A stretch of 31,816 nt of DNA from JBMNCR01 sp049366695. GTDB taxonomy: Bacteria > Bacillota > Clostridia > Eubacteriales > Alkalibacteraceae. The DNA is taken from assembly GCA_049366695.1 (NCBI GenBank), contig JBMNCR010000038.1:1-31816 (forward strand). The letters run 5' to 3'. The notes under the pieces were generated by a model. That model was not told the DNA's origin. It did not search any database and saw only the letters and a program-made list of their open reading frames with translations. Positions 15,974-24,434 of the stretch are shown one piece after another; within the stretch, counting starts at the first letter, position 1, and every line of letters begins with the position of its first letter. The position numbers and the translations under genes were made by a program.

Positions 15974-16880
15974 TTTTACTCTCTCCTTTAAGAACTTTGC
16001 CGTACAAATACCCTTCCCGAACACCAGAGTTACTGACAATAATTGACTCACTCTTAAAAAATTCTGATATTACATTTAGAATTATTAAACCAGGTATAAT
16101 AGTATGAATTCTGTCAGGTACAACCTGAAGAATAATATCCAGTGATTCTTTATAATTTCTTGAAAGAAGATTCAATATCTTATTCAGGTTTTTAACTTTT
16201 ATTGGAGCATCTATATCTGGAAGTTCAAATATAGCATTATTAAGCTTCCTTGCTGCTCGCACACTACCTCCTACACCACAGATTATTTTATATGGCTTTA
16301 TATCCATTTTTTTTATTTTATCAAGTTCGTAATAAACCATTTTTTTTATTTTCTTCATTTCTTTCTTTTTTGGAAAGAGATGACTCACATATCTTTTATA
16401 TAACTTCAATGATCCAATAGGTATACTTAGAGCATGAATTATCTTTCCATCTTCAAAAGCAACCAACTCTGTACTACCACCACCTATATCTATTAAAACT
16501 CCATCTTTCACGTTTACAACTTTTGTAGCACCTATAAAATCAAATACTGCCTCATCCTCACCAGAGATCACATCAACCCTAAGTCCTGTTTTTTTTTCTA
16601 TAAATTTTAATACATCTTCAGTATTATTAATATTTCTTAATGATGCAGTAGCAAAAATTTTTAGCTGATCTATTTCAAAATTTTTGATTAATTCATTAAA
16701 TTTATTTAATACATTACACGCTTTATTAATCCCTTTTTGCGAAAGAACACCATCCTTTACATAACCTACAAGCCCTGCAGAATCCTTCGTAGTAAAGAGT
16801 AAGTTGACATCACTTCCCTTACATTTATATATATTTAACCTGATAGTATTAGATCCCATATCAATAAGCGCGTAAATCAT
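15951..16880 (-). CDS. ppx: Exopolyphosphatase / guanosine pentaphosphatase (Ppx/GppA family)
   Basis: 309-residue member of the ASKHA-fold phosphatases that removes terminal phosphate from polyphosphate, or converts pppGpp to ppGpp. Visible motifs are the phosphate-binding loop IDMGSNTIRLNIY (residues 6-18), the ATASLRN segment near 79, the catalytic glutamate stretch ISGEDEAVFDF near 116, and the second loop DIGGGSTEL near 142. It is the short single-module form, without the long C-terminal HD-like domain of E. coli Ppx (513 residues). It is first in a two-gene operon with ppk, overlapping by 23 bases. The choice between exopolyphosphatase and GppA activity cannot be made from sequence; the ppk partner favours polyphosphate. 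Confidence 0.93.
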   Translation of the reverse strand: MIYALIDMGSNTIRLNIYKCKGSDVNLLFTTKDSAGLVGYVKDGVLSQKGINKACNVLNKFNELIKNFEIDQLKIFATASLRNINNTEDVLKFIEKKTGLRVDVISGEDEAVFDFIGATKVVNVKDGVLIDIGGGSTELVAFEDGKIIHALSIPIGSLKLYKRYVSHLFPKKKEMKKIKKMVYYELDKIKKMDIKPYKIICGVGGSVRAARKLNNAIFELPDIDAPIKVKNLNKILNLLSRNYKESLDIILQVVPDRIHTIIPGLIILNVISEFFKSESIIVSNSGVREGYLYGKVLKGESKNGKNKYF

Positions 16881-17551
16881 TAAAATACCTCCATTAACTT
16901 TTAATAATATAAAATTAATGCAAAATCAATATTGCCTTTATGTTAAATATTCGTTAAAAATCTAAATTTTAAACATTTTACGGTATAATTACTTTAAATT
17001 ACACTTATACAACAAATATTTCATATATACTACACATATTATAAAGTTCTTTTTCAAGATCTAGAGTAAGTAATAATAATCTATATTCAGAATCATTATT
17101 TAACAATGAAATATTGACCCGAATATCCTTTTAATGTATTTTCTATTATTAATAAGCTAGAAAATGGATTCAAAAGTTTGTAAAACTGTTCTTTTTAATT
17201 AATAATAGAAAACGCATTGTTCTTTGTTAATGATAAATGAATTTATAGTTCTATTTATTTTATTCTTTTCTGACAATCAGTTATAATACATATATTGTAA
17301 AGTAAATGCAAATTTATTGACTTTTTCAGTAGACTCTGAAATCAAGGGATTTACTATATATCAATATTTACGTCTTAATATTGTCTAAGGGCGTTAATTT
17401 TGGTACAAAGTTACGCTTTTCGGGTTTTGGGTGCACCTTTTCACGAAAGGTTATCGATGCGTGATTCAGATGCACCCAATATGCACCCGAACACAATATG
17501 CTATATCCACATTTTTCTACTTTTATATAGGCATACGGATAGTGTGACTTT
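16881..17551. other. Long non-coding stretch with a composition change and inverted repeats
   Basis: No intact gene was found here. From about 17400 the DNA rises to about 42% GC (counted over 17401-17520), against about 30% around it, and stays higher to about 17700. This marks a foreign segment continuous with the helicase remnant. Within 17430-17500 the motif TGCACCC recurs in both orientations. The minus strand of 17390-17551 stays open for about 60 codons but shows no recognisable family. A separate AT-rich hairpin lies at 17133-17218. Confidence 0.5.
17133..17218. repeat. Long imperfect inverted repeat
   Basis: Arms of 21 bases (17133-17153 and 17198-17218) match at 19 positions; the inner 15, TTTTCTATTATTAAT and its complement, are exact. 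The intervening 44 bases contain no gene. No flanking target duplication was seen. It could be a miniature inverted-repeat element or a structured RNA relic. Confidence 0.5.
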
Positions 17552-17881
17552 TTAGTTCGCTAATCCCACTTCAACAGCACAGGGAAACACGTGCAAGAAG
17601 TGTTCAACTTCATCTTCCAAAAGAAGCCTAACGCATATAAGTGACTTACGAGCCCTTGAACATGCAACATCTTCTGTGAATTTTACCGTTTTTCATTTTT
17701 AGTATTATCGGTGTAAAGGAGAGAAAAATCGTATTCAATCCAATAGAATTCTTCCATAACAACAATAACCGAATCAATACTAGAACCTTTAGTTTTATGC
17801 ATAGTAATGTAATCAAAATCCTCATTAAGGTATCTTATATAGTTAAGTGCATCTGTAAATTTAATACATTGTGAAAAAAGC
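17552..17881 (-). pseudogene. UvrD/Rep-family DNA helicase, C-terminal remnant (frameshifted)
   Basis: The minus strand encodes the last ~110 residues of a superfamily I helicase. Motif V reads ITMHKTKGSSIDSVIVV and motif VI VACSRARKSL; between them lies EEFYWIEYDFSLLY. The reading frame breaks at the A-run 17689-17693. Five As give NEKR-stop, whereas six would read on as NEKTVKFTEDVACSRARKSL and end at 17552, so one lost A explains the break. Walker motifs and all upstream domains are absent. GC content is higher than the surroundings, which suggests horizontal acquisition. Helicases with this kind of motif VI often accompany OLD-family nucleases in defence loci, but no partner is visible here and that link is only an inference. 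Confidence 0.75.
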
Positions 17882-17882
17882 G

Positions 17883-17918
17883 TCTCTATAAAGATCTCCT
17901 TTTTATAGAGATTTTTTT
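17883..17918. terminator. Bidirectional rho-independent terminator inside the decayed region
   Basis: Perfect 10-bp stem TCTCTATAAA / TTTATAGAGA with a 9-base loop. Seven Ts follow on the plus strand (17912-17918); on the minus strand CGC is followed by six Ts. It begins at the stop codon of the 97-residue ORF, so it may be that ORF's own terminator. Confidence 0.75.
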
Positions 17919-18210
17919 AGTAATCAAATTCCTCTTTTGATGCAACTTCAAAAGAATCTTTGATTCTATTGTAAGTATTCATCCCATTCAGATAAAGCTT
18001 CTTGAATTTCTGATATTGGATATTAGAAACCAGCTCTTGCGTAAATTTCTTATTAGAATTCAAAGTATTTTGACAAGTTTCTGTTGGCTTTATTATTTTA
18101 TTTGATATTGCGTATTGAATAGCTTCATATATTGATAAGTTTTTGTCAGTCAAGAGTTTCCTAATAATGTCTTGAAATTTAGCTTTATCATGATGATAGA
18201 AATAAAGCAA
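17917..18210 (-). pseudogene. Unidentified ORF fragment (97 codons, TTG start, no ribosome binding site)
   Basis: The open frame, from about 18225 to the stop at 17917, encodes a lysine-rich, probably helical, soluble polypeptide: YHHDKAKFQDIIRKLL near the start, LSIYEAIQYAISNKIIKP in the middle, and KDSFEVASKEEFDY at the end. No signal peptide or membrane span is seen. The only in-frame start is TTG, without a Shine-Dalgarno box, and the 5' end runs into the group II intron remnant on the other strand. It is therefore probably a truncated gene. Its frame is the same as the helicase remnant downstream, so it could be an inner part of that helicase split by a stop. The terminator at its 3' end argues instead for a separate gene. 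I do not recognise the family. Confidence 0.35.
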
Positions 18211-18588
18211 AAGGGCTACAATGCTTACCTACTCATTCTTTTTCTGCAGAAGCTTTTGCAGTAGGAAAAGTCACTACCAATATGGGGAAAAATACAACAG
18301 GTGTAGATAAAAAACTATGGTCAACATCTACATCAAAGATGAAAGCAGTACTTACACTTACCTATAAATAGTACAAAGCAAAGCCTCTTAAGTATGTTTA
18401 CATCACTAAGATAGGCAAGGATAAAAAACGTCTATCAGGAATACCTACTATGTATGATAGAGCTATGCAAACCTTATATGTTCTTGCATTAAAACCTATT
18501 GCTGAAACTAAAGCAGATACTATCTCTTTTGGATTTCGTAGAGGTCGAAGTGCAAAAGCTGCACGTGAACAAATCTTTAATGTAATTG
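18207..18588 (+). pseudogene. Group II intron reverse transcriptase/maturase (LtrA-like), N-terminal remnant
   Basis: Plus strand, one frame with an internal TAG at 18369-18371. It reads GLQCLPTHSFSAEAFAV, then KVTTNMGKNTTGVDKKLW, the stop, YKAKPLKYVYITKIGKDKK, GIPTMYDRAMQTLYVLALKP and GFRRGRSAKAAREQIF. This is the start of a group II intron-encoded protein (RT-0 to about RT-2). Everything after, including the YxDD catalytic site, maturase and endonuclease domains, is missing, and no intron ribozyme ends were recognised. The 5' side meets the unidentified minus-strand ORF at about 18190-18230. After EQIFNV the similarity stops abruptly at about 18585. An apparent ORF from 18450 to 18794 is this remnant read out of frame into the ABC fragment. 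Confidence 0.8.
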
Positions 18589-18618
18589 TAGAAAATACTC
18601 TCCTACCTGGATACTTGA

Positions 18619-18801
18619 ATAGGAGAAATGCTGATCGGCAGAAAGAAAAAACCCGAGCTTATAGCTCAGGCACAATCACTTCTCAATCAATTAAATCTCT
18701 GGAAATACAAAGATCGGCATCCCTCCTCACTATCGGGCGGACAAAAACAACGATTAACTTTAGCGGTGGCTTTGATGCAAGACACTTTTATTAAAAGATA
18801 A
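18619..18801 (+). pseudogene. ECF/CbiO-type ABC transporter ATPase remnant
   Basis: A 60-codon plus-strand frame reading GEMLIGRKKKPELIAQAQ, SLLNQLNLWKYKDRHPSSLS and GGQKQRLTLAVALMQDTFI, then a stop. It contains a complete ABC signature (LSGGQKQRL) and the helical lead-in typical of EcfA/CbiO-like ATPases (RHPSSLSGGQ). Walker A before it and the Walker B aspartate expected just after ALMQDT are both lost. It is a pure internal fragment abutting the group II intron remnant, so two deletions or an insertion-deletion must have joined them. Original cargo unknown. Confidence 0.75.
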
Positions 18802-18892
18802 CACCATAGTAAATGATATAGTATTATCGGCAGAAAATTACTCTGATGTTCTGTTTTATATGATGGGGTACAAAACTTAATAATAAAATATA

Positions 18893-18926
18893 TTTAATAG
18901 ATAGAGATTTCTTACTATCTATTAAA
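18893..18926 (-). terminator. Terminator after carB
   Basis: Perfect 12-bp repeat TTTAATAGATAG / CTATCTATTAAA with a 10-base loop just past the carB stop, followed on the minus strand by TATATTTTATT. The U-tract is impure, so efficiency may be moderate. It closes the arginine operon. Confidence 0.6.
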
Positions 18927-18931
18927 TCCCT

Positions 18932-21900
18932 TTACCTATACTCTAAAATCGTATCATAAGTCACACTATCATTTTCCATTTTTGCTTTTAATGCAAGTTG
19001 ATATACTTTAACCGTATCCAAGCATGTAAAACAAGGTATATCTAACATCTGACAATATGAACGGATTTTAAAACCCGTTCTATCGGTATCTTTACCAATG
19101 GTTGGGGTGTTAATAAATGCACATATTTCTCCATCTTTTAGTTTTTCTTTTATAATTTCTATATCTGCTTTCATAAATCTTGTTGCCAAAATATCATTTT
19201 TCATAAAATAATCATAAGTATTATCAGTAGCAGCTATATCAAATCCTAATTTTTTGAAGATTCTAGCATATTCAATACTTTCTTCTTTATCTCTTTCATT
19301 CATGCTAAATAATATTTTCCCTTTTAAATTAAAATTATAACCAGCACCTTGAAAAGCCTTTAGTAGTGCCAGTTCATATTTATTATCAATTCCCAGCACT
19401 TCTCCTGTAGATTTCATTTCCGGTGTTAAAGCGGAATCCACATCTAATAATTTTTGAAAAGAAAATACCGGAGCCTTTACTGCTATTAATTTATCACATT
19501 TTTTAAGTCCTACTCCATACTCAAGATCTTTTAATTTGTCACCTAGGATTACCCTAATTGAAATATCAATCATCGGTATAGCAGTCACTTTGCTAATAAT
19601 CGGTACAGTCCTTGATGCCCGAGGATTTACTTCAATTATATATACTTGCTCATCTTTTATAGCAAATTGAATATTTACCATTCCAATTACATTTAACGCC
19701 TTTGATATTTTTTTAGTATACTCTACTAGTTTATCAATCACACTTTCTGATATGTTTTGCGGAGGATATACGCAAAAGCTATCTCCAGAATGTATACCTG
19801 TTCTTTCGATATGTTCCATTATCCCAGGTATTAGTATATCCTTGCCATCTGAAATAGCATCTACTTCAACTTCTTTACCTAAAATATATTCATCGATAAG
19901 TATAGGATGATCGTCGGAAATTTTAGTTGCTTCCTCTAAATATTTACACAATTCTGCTTTATCATATACTACTTGCATTGCCCTTCCACCAATTACATAG
20001 GACGGTCTAACCAGCACTGGATATCCTATTATTTCTGCTGCTTTTATTCCATCATCTAAAGATACTACCGCTGTTCCTTTAGGTCTAGGTATGTGTAGTT
20101 CTTGTAAAAGCCTATCAAATCTTTTCCTATCCTCTGCAACATCAATAGAATTTACTGAAGTACCTAATATTTGAACACCTTTATTCATTAATTTTGGTGC
20201 TAAATTAATAGATGTTTGACCTCCAAATTGCACTATTACACCTTTTGGCATTTCCTTTCTAATTACATTGTATACATCCTCTATAAATAATGGTTCAAAA
20301 TACAATTTATCAGAAATATCAAAATCTGTACTTACTGTTTCAGGATTATTATTAATAATAATTGATTCATATCCATATTTTTGTATTGCCCATACCGCAT
20401 GAACTGAACAATAATCAAATTCTATTCCTTGACCTATCCTTATAGGACCAGATCCAATTACAATAATCTTCTCTTTTTTGCTTATAATATTTTCATCTTC
20501 ACTATCATAAGTAGAATAATAATAAGGCGTAGCAGATTCAAATTCTCCTGCACATGTATCTACCATTTTATAAACTGGATAAATATGATGCGCTCTTCTA
20601 ATAGCATCAATCACATTACAACTTTCACCAGATAAAAATTCAATTTCTCTATCCGTAAAACCAAGTTTCTCCGCTTTATGTAACAAATTAAAATCTAATT
20701 CGTTAGACATCATCTCTTTTTCTACATCAACAATATTTTTAAATTTGTATAAAAACCAATTATCTATTTTAGTAATATTATGTATCTTATCTATAGAAAA
20801 TCCTCTTCTAATAACTTCAAAAACAGTAAATATTCTATTATCATCTGTTTTATATAACAAGTCTTCTATCTCGCTATCTTTTAGATTCTCTAAATATTTC
20901 TTTCTCATTGAAATTACATTTCCTTCAAGAGAAATAACGGCTTTCAACAATGAACTTTCAAAATTTCTATCTATTGCCATTACTTCTCCTGTAGCTTTCA
21001 TTTGTGTCCCTAATGTTCTGTTTGCATAATCAAATTTATCAAATGGCCACTTTGGAATTTTTGTTACTACATAGTCTAAAGTTGGTTCAAATGAAGCTTT
21101 TGTTTTCTTAGTTACAGCATTTTCTATCTCATGCAAATGAAATCCTATTGCAATTTTTGCTGCTATCTTTGCAATGGGATACCCAGCTGCTTTTGAAGCT
21201 AATGCCGAAGATCTGCTTACCCTAGGATTAACTTCTATAACTATGTATTCATTTTTATCAGGATTTAATGCAAACTGTATATTACATCCTCCTTCGATTT
21301 CTAAGGACCTGATTATTTTTAATGCTGATTCTCTTAACATATGATACTCGTTATCTGTAAGTGTTTGCGACGGGGCAACTACAATACTATCACCTGTATG
21401 GATACCCACAGGATCAATATTCTCCATATTACAAATAATAATACAGGTGTCATTACTATCTCTCATTACTTCGTATTCAAGTTCTTTCCATCCTGCAACA
21501 CTTTGTTCAAGTAATACTTGCTTAATTCTGCTAAACATAATTCCAGTATGAATTATGTCCTCTAATTCTTTTTTATTATTTGCTATACCCCCTCCAGTAC
21601 CACCTAGGGTATATGCAGGTCTAACAATTATTGGAAATCCTATTTCTTCCGAAAATTCTATTCCATCTTCTACATTTGAAACTATTGCACTTTTAGGAAT
21701 TGGTTCATCTATATCTTCCATTAGTTTTTTAAAACTCTCTCTATCTTCAGCTTTTTTTATAGCTTCTAAAGATGTACCTAAAAGTTTAATATCATATTTC
21801 TCAAGTATACCAGCTTCTTGTAATTCAACAGCCATGTTTAGCCCTGTTTGACCTCCTAATGTAGGCAATATCCCATCAGGCAATTCTTTTGAAATAATAT

Positions 21901-22129
21901 ATGACAATACATCTATATTAATAGGTTGTATATATACTTTATCTGCAATATTATCATCAGTCATAATAGTAGCTGGATTACTATTTACTAATACAACTTC
22001 TACACCTTCTTCTTTTAACGCTTTACAAGCTTGTGTACCAGCATAATCAAATTCCGCTGCTTGACCTATTATTATCGGACCTGAACCAATTACCAGTACT
22101 TTTTTTATTTCATTTTTCTTAGGCATCAT
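18932..22129 (-). CDS. carB: Carbamoyl-phosphate synthase large subunit
   Basis: 1065-residue subunit that makes carbamoyl phosphate from ammonia (delivered by CarA), bicarbonate and two ATP. Two homologous ATP-grasp halves are visible, starting VLVIGSGPIIIGQAAEFDYA and IIVIGSGPIRIGQGIEFDYC, with LGGQTGLNMA and QFGGQTSINLA. A C-terminal MGS-like regulatory domain ends the protein (CAFINTPTIGKDTDRTGFKI). The start is taken at the ATG pair 22127-22129/22124-22126, preceded by AAGGTGG; the in-frame extension to 22180 lies in carA and adds 17 unrelated residues. The gene overlaps carA by 11 bases. It is last in argC-J-B-D-carA-carB, so this is likely the arginine-dedicated enzyme. The usual next gene, argF, is absent; a terminator and decayed DNA follow. 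Confidence 0.97.
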   Translation of the reverse strand: MMPKKNEIKKVLVIGSGPIIIGQAAEFDYAGTQACKALKEEGVEVVLVNSNPATIMTDDNIADKVYIQPINIDVLSYIISKELPDGILPTLGGQTGLNMAVELQEAGILEKYDIKLLGTSLEAIKKAEDRESFKKLMEDIDEPIPKSAIVSNVEDGIEFSEEIGFPIIVRPAYTLGGTGGGIANNKKELEDIIHTGIMFSRIKQVLLEQSVAGWKELEYEVMRDSNDTCIIICNMENIDPVGIHTGDSIVVAPSQTLTDNEYHMLRESALKIIRSLEIEGGCNIQFALNPDKNEYIVIEVNPRVSRSSALASKAAGYPIAKIAAKIAIGFHLHEIENAVTKKTKASFEPTLDYVVTKIPKWPFDKFDYANRTLGTQMKATGEVMAIDRNFESSLLKAVISLEGNVISMRKKYLENLKDSEIEDLLYKTDDNRIFTVFEVIRRGFSIDKIHNITKIDNWFLYKFKNIVDVEKEMMSNELDFNLLHKAEKLGFTDREIEFLSGESCNVIDAIRRAHHIYPVYKMVDTCAGEFESATPYYYSTYDSEDENIISKKEKIIVIGSGPIRIGQGIEFDYCSVHAVWAIQKYGYESIIINNNPETVSTDFDISDKLYFEPLFIEDVYNVIRKEMPKGVIVQFGGQTSINLAPKLMNKGVQILGTSVNSIDVAEDRKRFDRLLQELHIPRPKGTAVVSLDDGIKAAEIIGYPVLVRPSYVIGGRAMQVVYDKAELCKYLEEATKISDDHPILIDEYILGKEVEVDAISDGKDILIPGIMEHIERTGIHSGDSFCVYPPQNISESVIDKLVEYTKKISKALNVIGMVNIQFAIKDEQVYIIEVNPRASRTVPIISKVTAIPMIDISIRVILGDKLKDLEYGVGLKKCDKLIAVKAPVFSFQKLLDVDSALTPEMKSTGEVLGIDNKYELALLKAFQGAGYNFNLKGKILFSMNERDKEESIEYARIFKKLGFDIAATDNTYDYFMKNDILATRFMKADIEIIKEKLKDGEICAFINTPTIGKDTDRTGFKIRSYCQMLDIPCFTCLDTVKVYQLALKAKMENDSVTYDTILEYR

Positions 22130-23189
22130 CTTCACCCACCTTAATAGAATGCAACCAATCTTTAAATATGAAATGTCCATCTATTGGTCCTGGTCCTTCT
22201 TCTGGATGGAATTGTACTGCTTTAATATCATATTTTGGGTAATCAAATCCTTCTACTGTATTATCGTTTATATTTACATATGTTATTAAGAACCCTTGAG
22301 AAAGAGAATCTTCCCTAACAGCAAAACCGTGATTTTGAGAACTTATAATAATCTTACCTGTCAGATTATTCATGACAGGATGATTACTTCCTCTATGACC
22401 AAATTTAAGCTTATAAGTATCCCCACCTAAAGCCAAAGCAAGAATTTGATGCCCCAAACATATTCCCCATAGAGGAATAACTCCAATTAAATCTTTCGTT
22501 AGATTTATTATTTCTATATTATCCTTTGGATCTCCTGGTCCATTAGATAAAAGCAAAACATCTATGTTATCATTTAGTATTTCTTCTTTTGAAGTATTAT
22601 ATGGATAAATAACAACTGAACACCCAAGTTTAATAAGATTTTTAGCAATTCCCTGTTTTAACCCTAGATCTAATACTCCAATTTTGATATCATTTCCATG
22701 AAAATAGTTTTTTTCATTTCGTGATACTTTACTAACTATATTTTTAGGAAAAGTATAATTTTTTATTACGTTTTTATATTCTGATGTTTCTTCTGTAGTA
22801 ATAAAGCATTTCATACTTCCTCTGTCTCTTATTTTCTTAGTAAGCATTCTTGTATCTATATCATAAATACCTGGGATACCATTGGATTTTAAATAATCAT
22901 CTATTGTGTCACTACATAGATAATGACTAGGTATCTCACTATATTCTCTTACTACAAAAGCTTTAACTTGTACTTTACTAGATTCATTATCACATTTATT
23001 GATTCCATAATTACCAATCATAGGATATGTCATTACTACTATTTGTTCGCAATAAGAAGGATCGGTTAATACTTCTTGATATCCTGTCATCCCAGTATTA
23101 AAAACAAGTTCTCCTATAACTGTTTTGCTTGCACCAAAAGACTTTCCAATGAGTTTTGTTCCATCTTCCAAGTAAATAAATGCATTCAT
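22119..23189 (-). CDS. carA: Carbamoyl-phosphate synthase small subunit (glutaminase)
   Basis: 356-residue amidotransferase subunit that releases ammonia from glutamine and channels it to CarB. The N-terminal CPSase_sm domain (GELVFNTGMTGYQEVLTDPSY) is followed by a class I glutaminase. Its nucleophile is Cys244 in PLWGICLGHQILALALGG, and the His/Glu pair sits in VQFHPEEGPGP. The start codon overlaps the argD stop as TAATG, with GGAGG 8 bases upstream, indicating translational coupling. Location inside the arg operon indicates control by arginine rather than pyrimidines. Confidence 0.97.
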   Translation of the reverse strand: MNAFIYLEDGTKLIGKSFGASKTVIGELVFNTGMTGYQEVLTDPSYCEQIVVMTYPMIGNYGINKCDNESSKVQVKAFVVREYSEIPSHYLCSDTIDDYLKSNGIPGIYDIDTRMLTKKIRDRGSMKCFITTEETSEYKNVIKNYTFPKNIVSKVSRNEKNYFHGNDIKIGVLDLGLKQGIAKNLIKLGCSVVIYPYNTSKEEILNDNIDVLLLSNGPGDPKDNIEIINLTKDLIGVIPLWGICLGHQILALALGGDTYKLKFGHRGSNHPVMNNLTGKIIISSQNHGFAVREDSLSQGFLITYVNINDNTVEGFDYPKYDIKAVQFHPEEGPGPIDGHFIFKDWLHSIKVGEDDA

Positions 23190-24376
23190 TAATTAGCCTC
23201 CAATACCGATGCTAGAATAGAAAGTCCTTTGTCTATTTCTTCTTTTGTTATTATTAGAGGTGGTACAAATCTAATAACATTAACACCTGCACCTACTAAA
23301 AGCAACCCTTTTTCCATGCACGCATTTACAATATCCGCTACTGGTTTATTTATCTGAATCCCTTGCATCATCCCGATACCTCGTACTTCTTCAATTATAT
23401 TATATTTTTCTTTGAACTCTAACAATTTATTGTTTAAGTATTTTCCATTATTCTTTACTTTTTCTAATAATCCATTTTCCATTAATTCTTGCAAAACGTA
23501 ATCAGCTGCAGCACTTGCCACGCCATTCCCTCCAAATGTAGAAGCATGAGTACCCGGAGTAAATTCTTTGGCAAATTTCTCTTTTGCAATGATTGCACCA
23601 ATTGGGATTCCATTGCCTAACCCTTTTGCAGAAGTAACAATATCTGGTATTACCCCATAATGTTGAAATGCAAATAAATGTCCTGTTCTACCTATACCAC
23701 TTTGCACCTCGTCAAATATTAAAACTATATTCTCTTTATCACATATTTCTCGTACCTGTTTAAGGTATTCTTTGTAAGTAGGATTTATTCCACCTTCTCC
23801 TTGGATAGGTTCAATAATAATTGCAGAAGTATTTTCAGTAATATTATTTTTTAAATCCTCTATATCATTTAAATTCACTCTTATTATTCCAGACAAAAGT
23901 GGATTTAAATTTTTATGATATTTTTCCTGTCCAGTAAGAGATAAGGCACCCATAGTTCTTCCATGAAATGATTGTTTCATGGATATAATTTCATAACAAT
24001 CTTCACCCTTATTCTTTTTACTGTATATCCTGCTTAATTTTAATGCAGCTTCAACTGACTCAGCTCCACTGTTACAAAAAAACACTTTATCCAATCCAGT
24101 ATATTTTGTTAACTTTTCTGCTACTTTAATAGCAGGTTCAGTCCAATATAAATTAGATACGTGATTTAGTTTATTTAATTGATTAGTAACAGCTTGAGCA
24201 AATCCTTTATTTCCATAACCTAAACAATTTACTGCGATACCTGCAACAAAATCAACGTACTCTTTTCCATTATTATCGTATAAATATACTCCTTTTCCTT
24301 CTTTAAATGCTATAGGAAAACGAGAATAAGTATTCATTATACATTCTTTACCTTTGTCAATAATATTATTATTCAT
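23189..24376 (-). CDS. argD: Acetylornithine aminotransferase
   Basis: 395-residue PLP enzyme converting N-acetylglutamate semialdehyde to N-acetylornithine. Class III aminotransferase signatures are present: FCNSGAESVEAALKLSR, FHGRTMGALSLTGQ, LIFDEVQSGIGRTG, and the Schiff-base Lys251 in VTSAKGLGNGIPIGA. Start ATG at 24376 follows AGGAGGTTTTGTA. It lies 58 bases after argB and overlaps carA by one base. It may also act on succinyl-diaminopimelate, as known for ArgD/DapC enzymes; the operon fixes its main role. Confidence 0.96.
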   Translation of the reverse strand: MNNNIIDKGKECIMNTYSRFPIAFKEGKGVYLYDNNGKEYVDFVAGIAVNCLGYGNKGFAQAVTNQLNKLNHVSNLYWTEPAIKVAEKLTKYTGLDKVFFCNSGAESVEAALKLSRIYSKKNKGEDCYEIISMKQSFHGRTMGALSLTGQEKYHKNLNPLLSGIIRVNLNDIEDLKNNITENTSAIIIEPIQGEGGINPTYKEYLKQVREICDKENIVLIFDEVQSGIGRTGHLFAFQHYGVIPDIVTSAKGLGNGIPIGAIIAKEKFAKEFTPGTHASTFGGNGVASAAADYVLQELMENGLLEKVKNNGKYLNNKLLEFKEKYNIIEEVRGIGMMQGIQINKPVADIVNACMEKGLLLVGAGVNVIRFVPPLIITKEEIDKGLSILASVLEAN

Positions 24377-24434
24377 TACAAAACCTCCTATTTAACCACT
24401 TTTATTTTTAATTGATAATTATATTATACTTTCA

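Noticed and set aside
15975..16051. N-terminal extension of polyphosphate kinase to 16051
   Set aside because: The extra 26 residues are an out-of-frame reading of the ppx 3' end; AAGGAGAG and family similarity fix the start at 15973.
17281..17400. Transposase or insertion-sequence end
   Set aside because: Parts feel similar to insertion-sequence ends, but no terminal repeats, target duplication or transposase motif could be shown.
17490..17551. Tyrosine recombinase C-terminus (minus strand reading ending VRVHIGCI)
   Set aside because: The ending resembles some integrase tails, but stops lie just upstream and no catalytic Arg/His/Tyr motifs are present.
18450..18794. Apparent 114-codon plus-strand gene
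   Set aside because: Its first ~46 codons continue the group II intron reverse transcriptase frame, and the rest is the ABC ATPase fragment read in the wrong frame. It is a chance fusion of two relics.
20429..21851. Several 60-100 codon plus-strand frames opposite carB
   Set aside because: They lie wholly inside a strongly conserved gene on the other strand, lack good ribosome binding sites and encode no recognisable protein.
22130..22180. N-terminal extension of CarB to 22180
   Set aside because: It reads the carA 3' end out of frame; AAGGTGG precedes the ATG pair ending at 22129.
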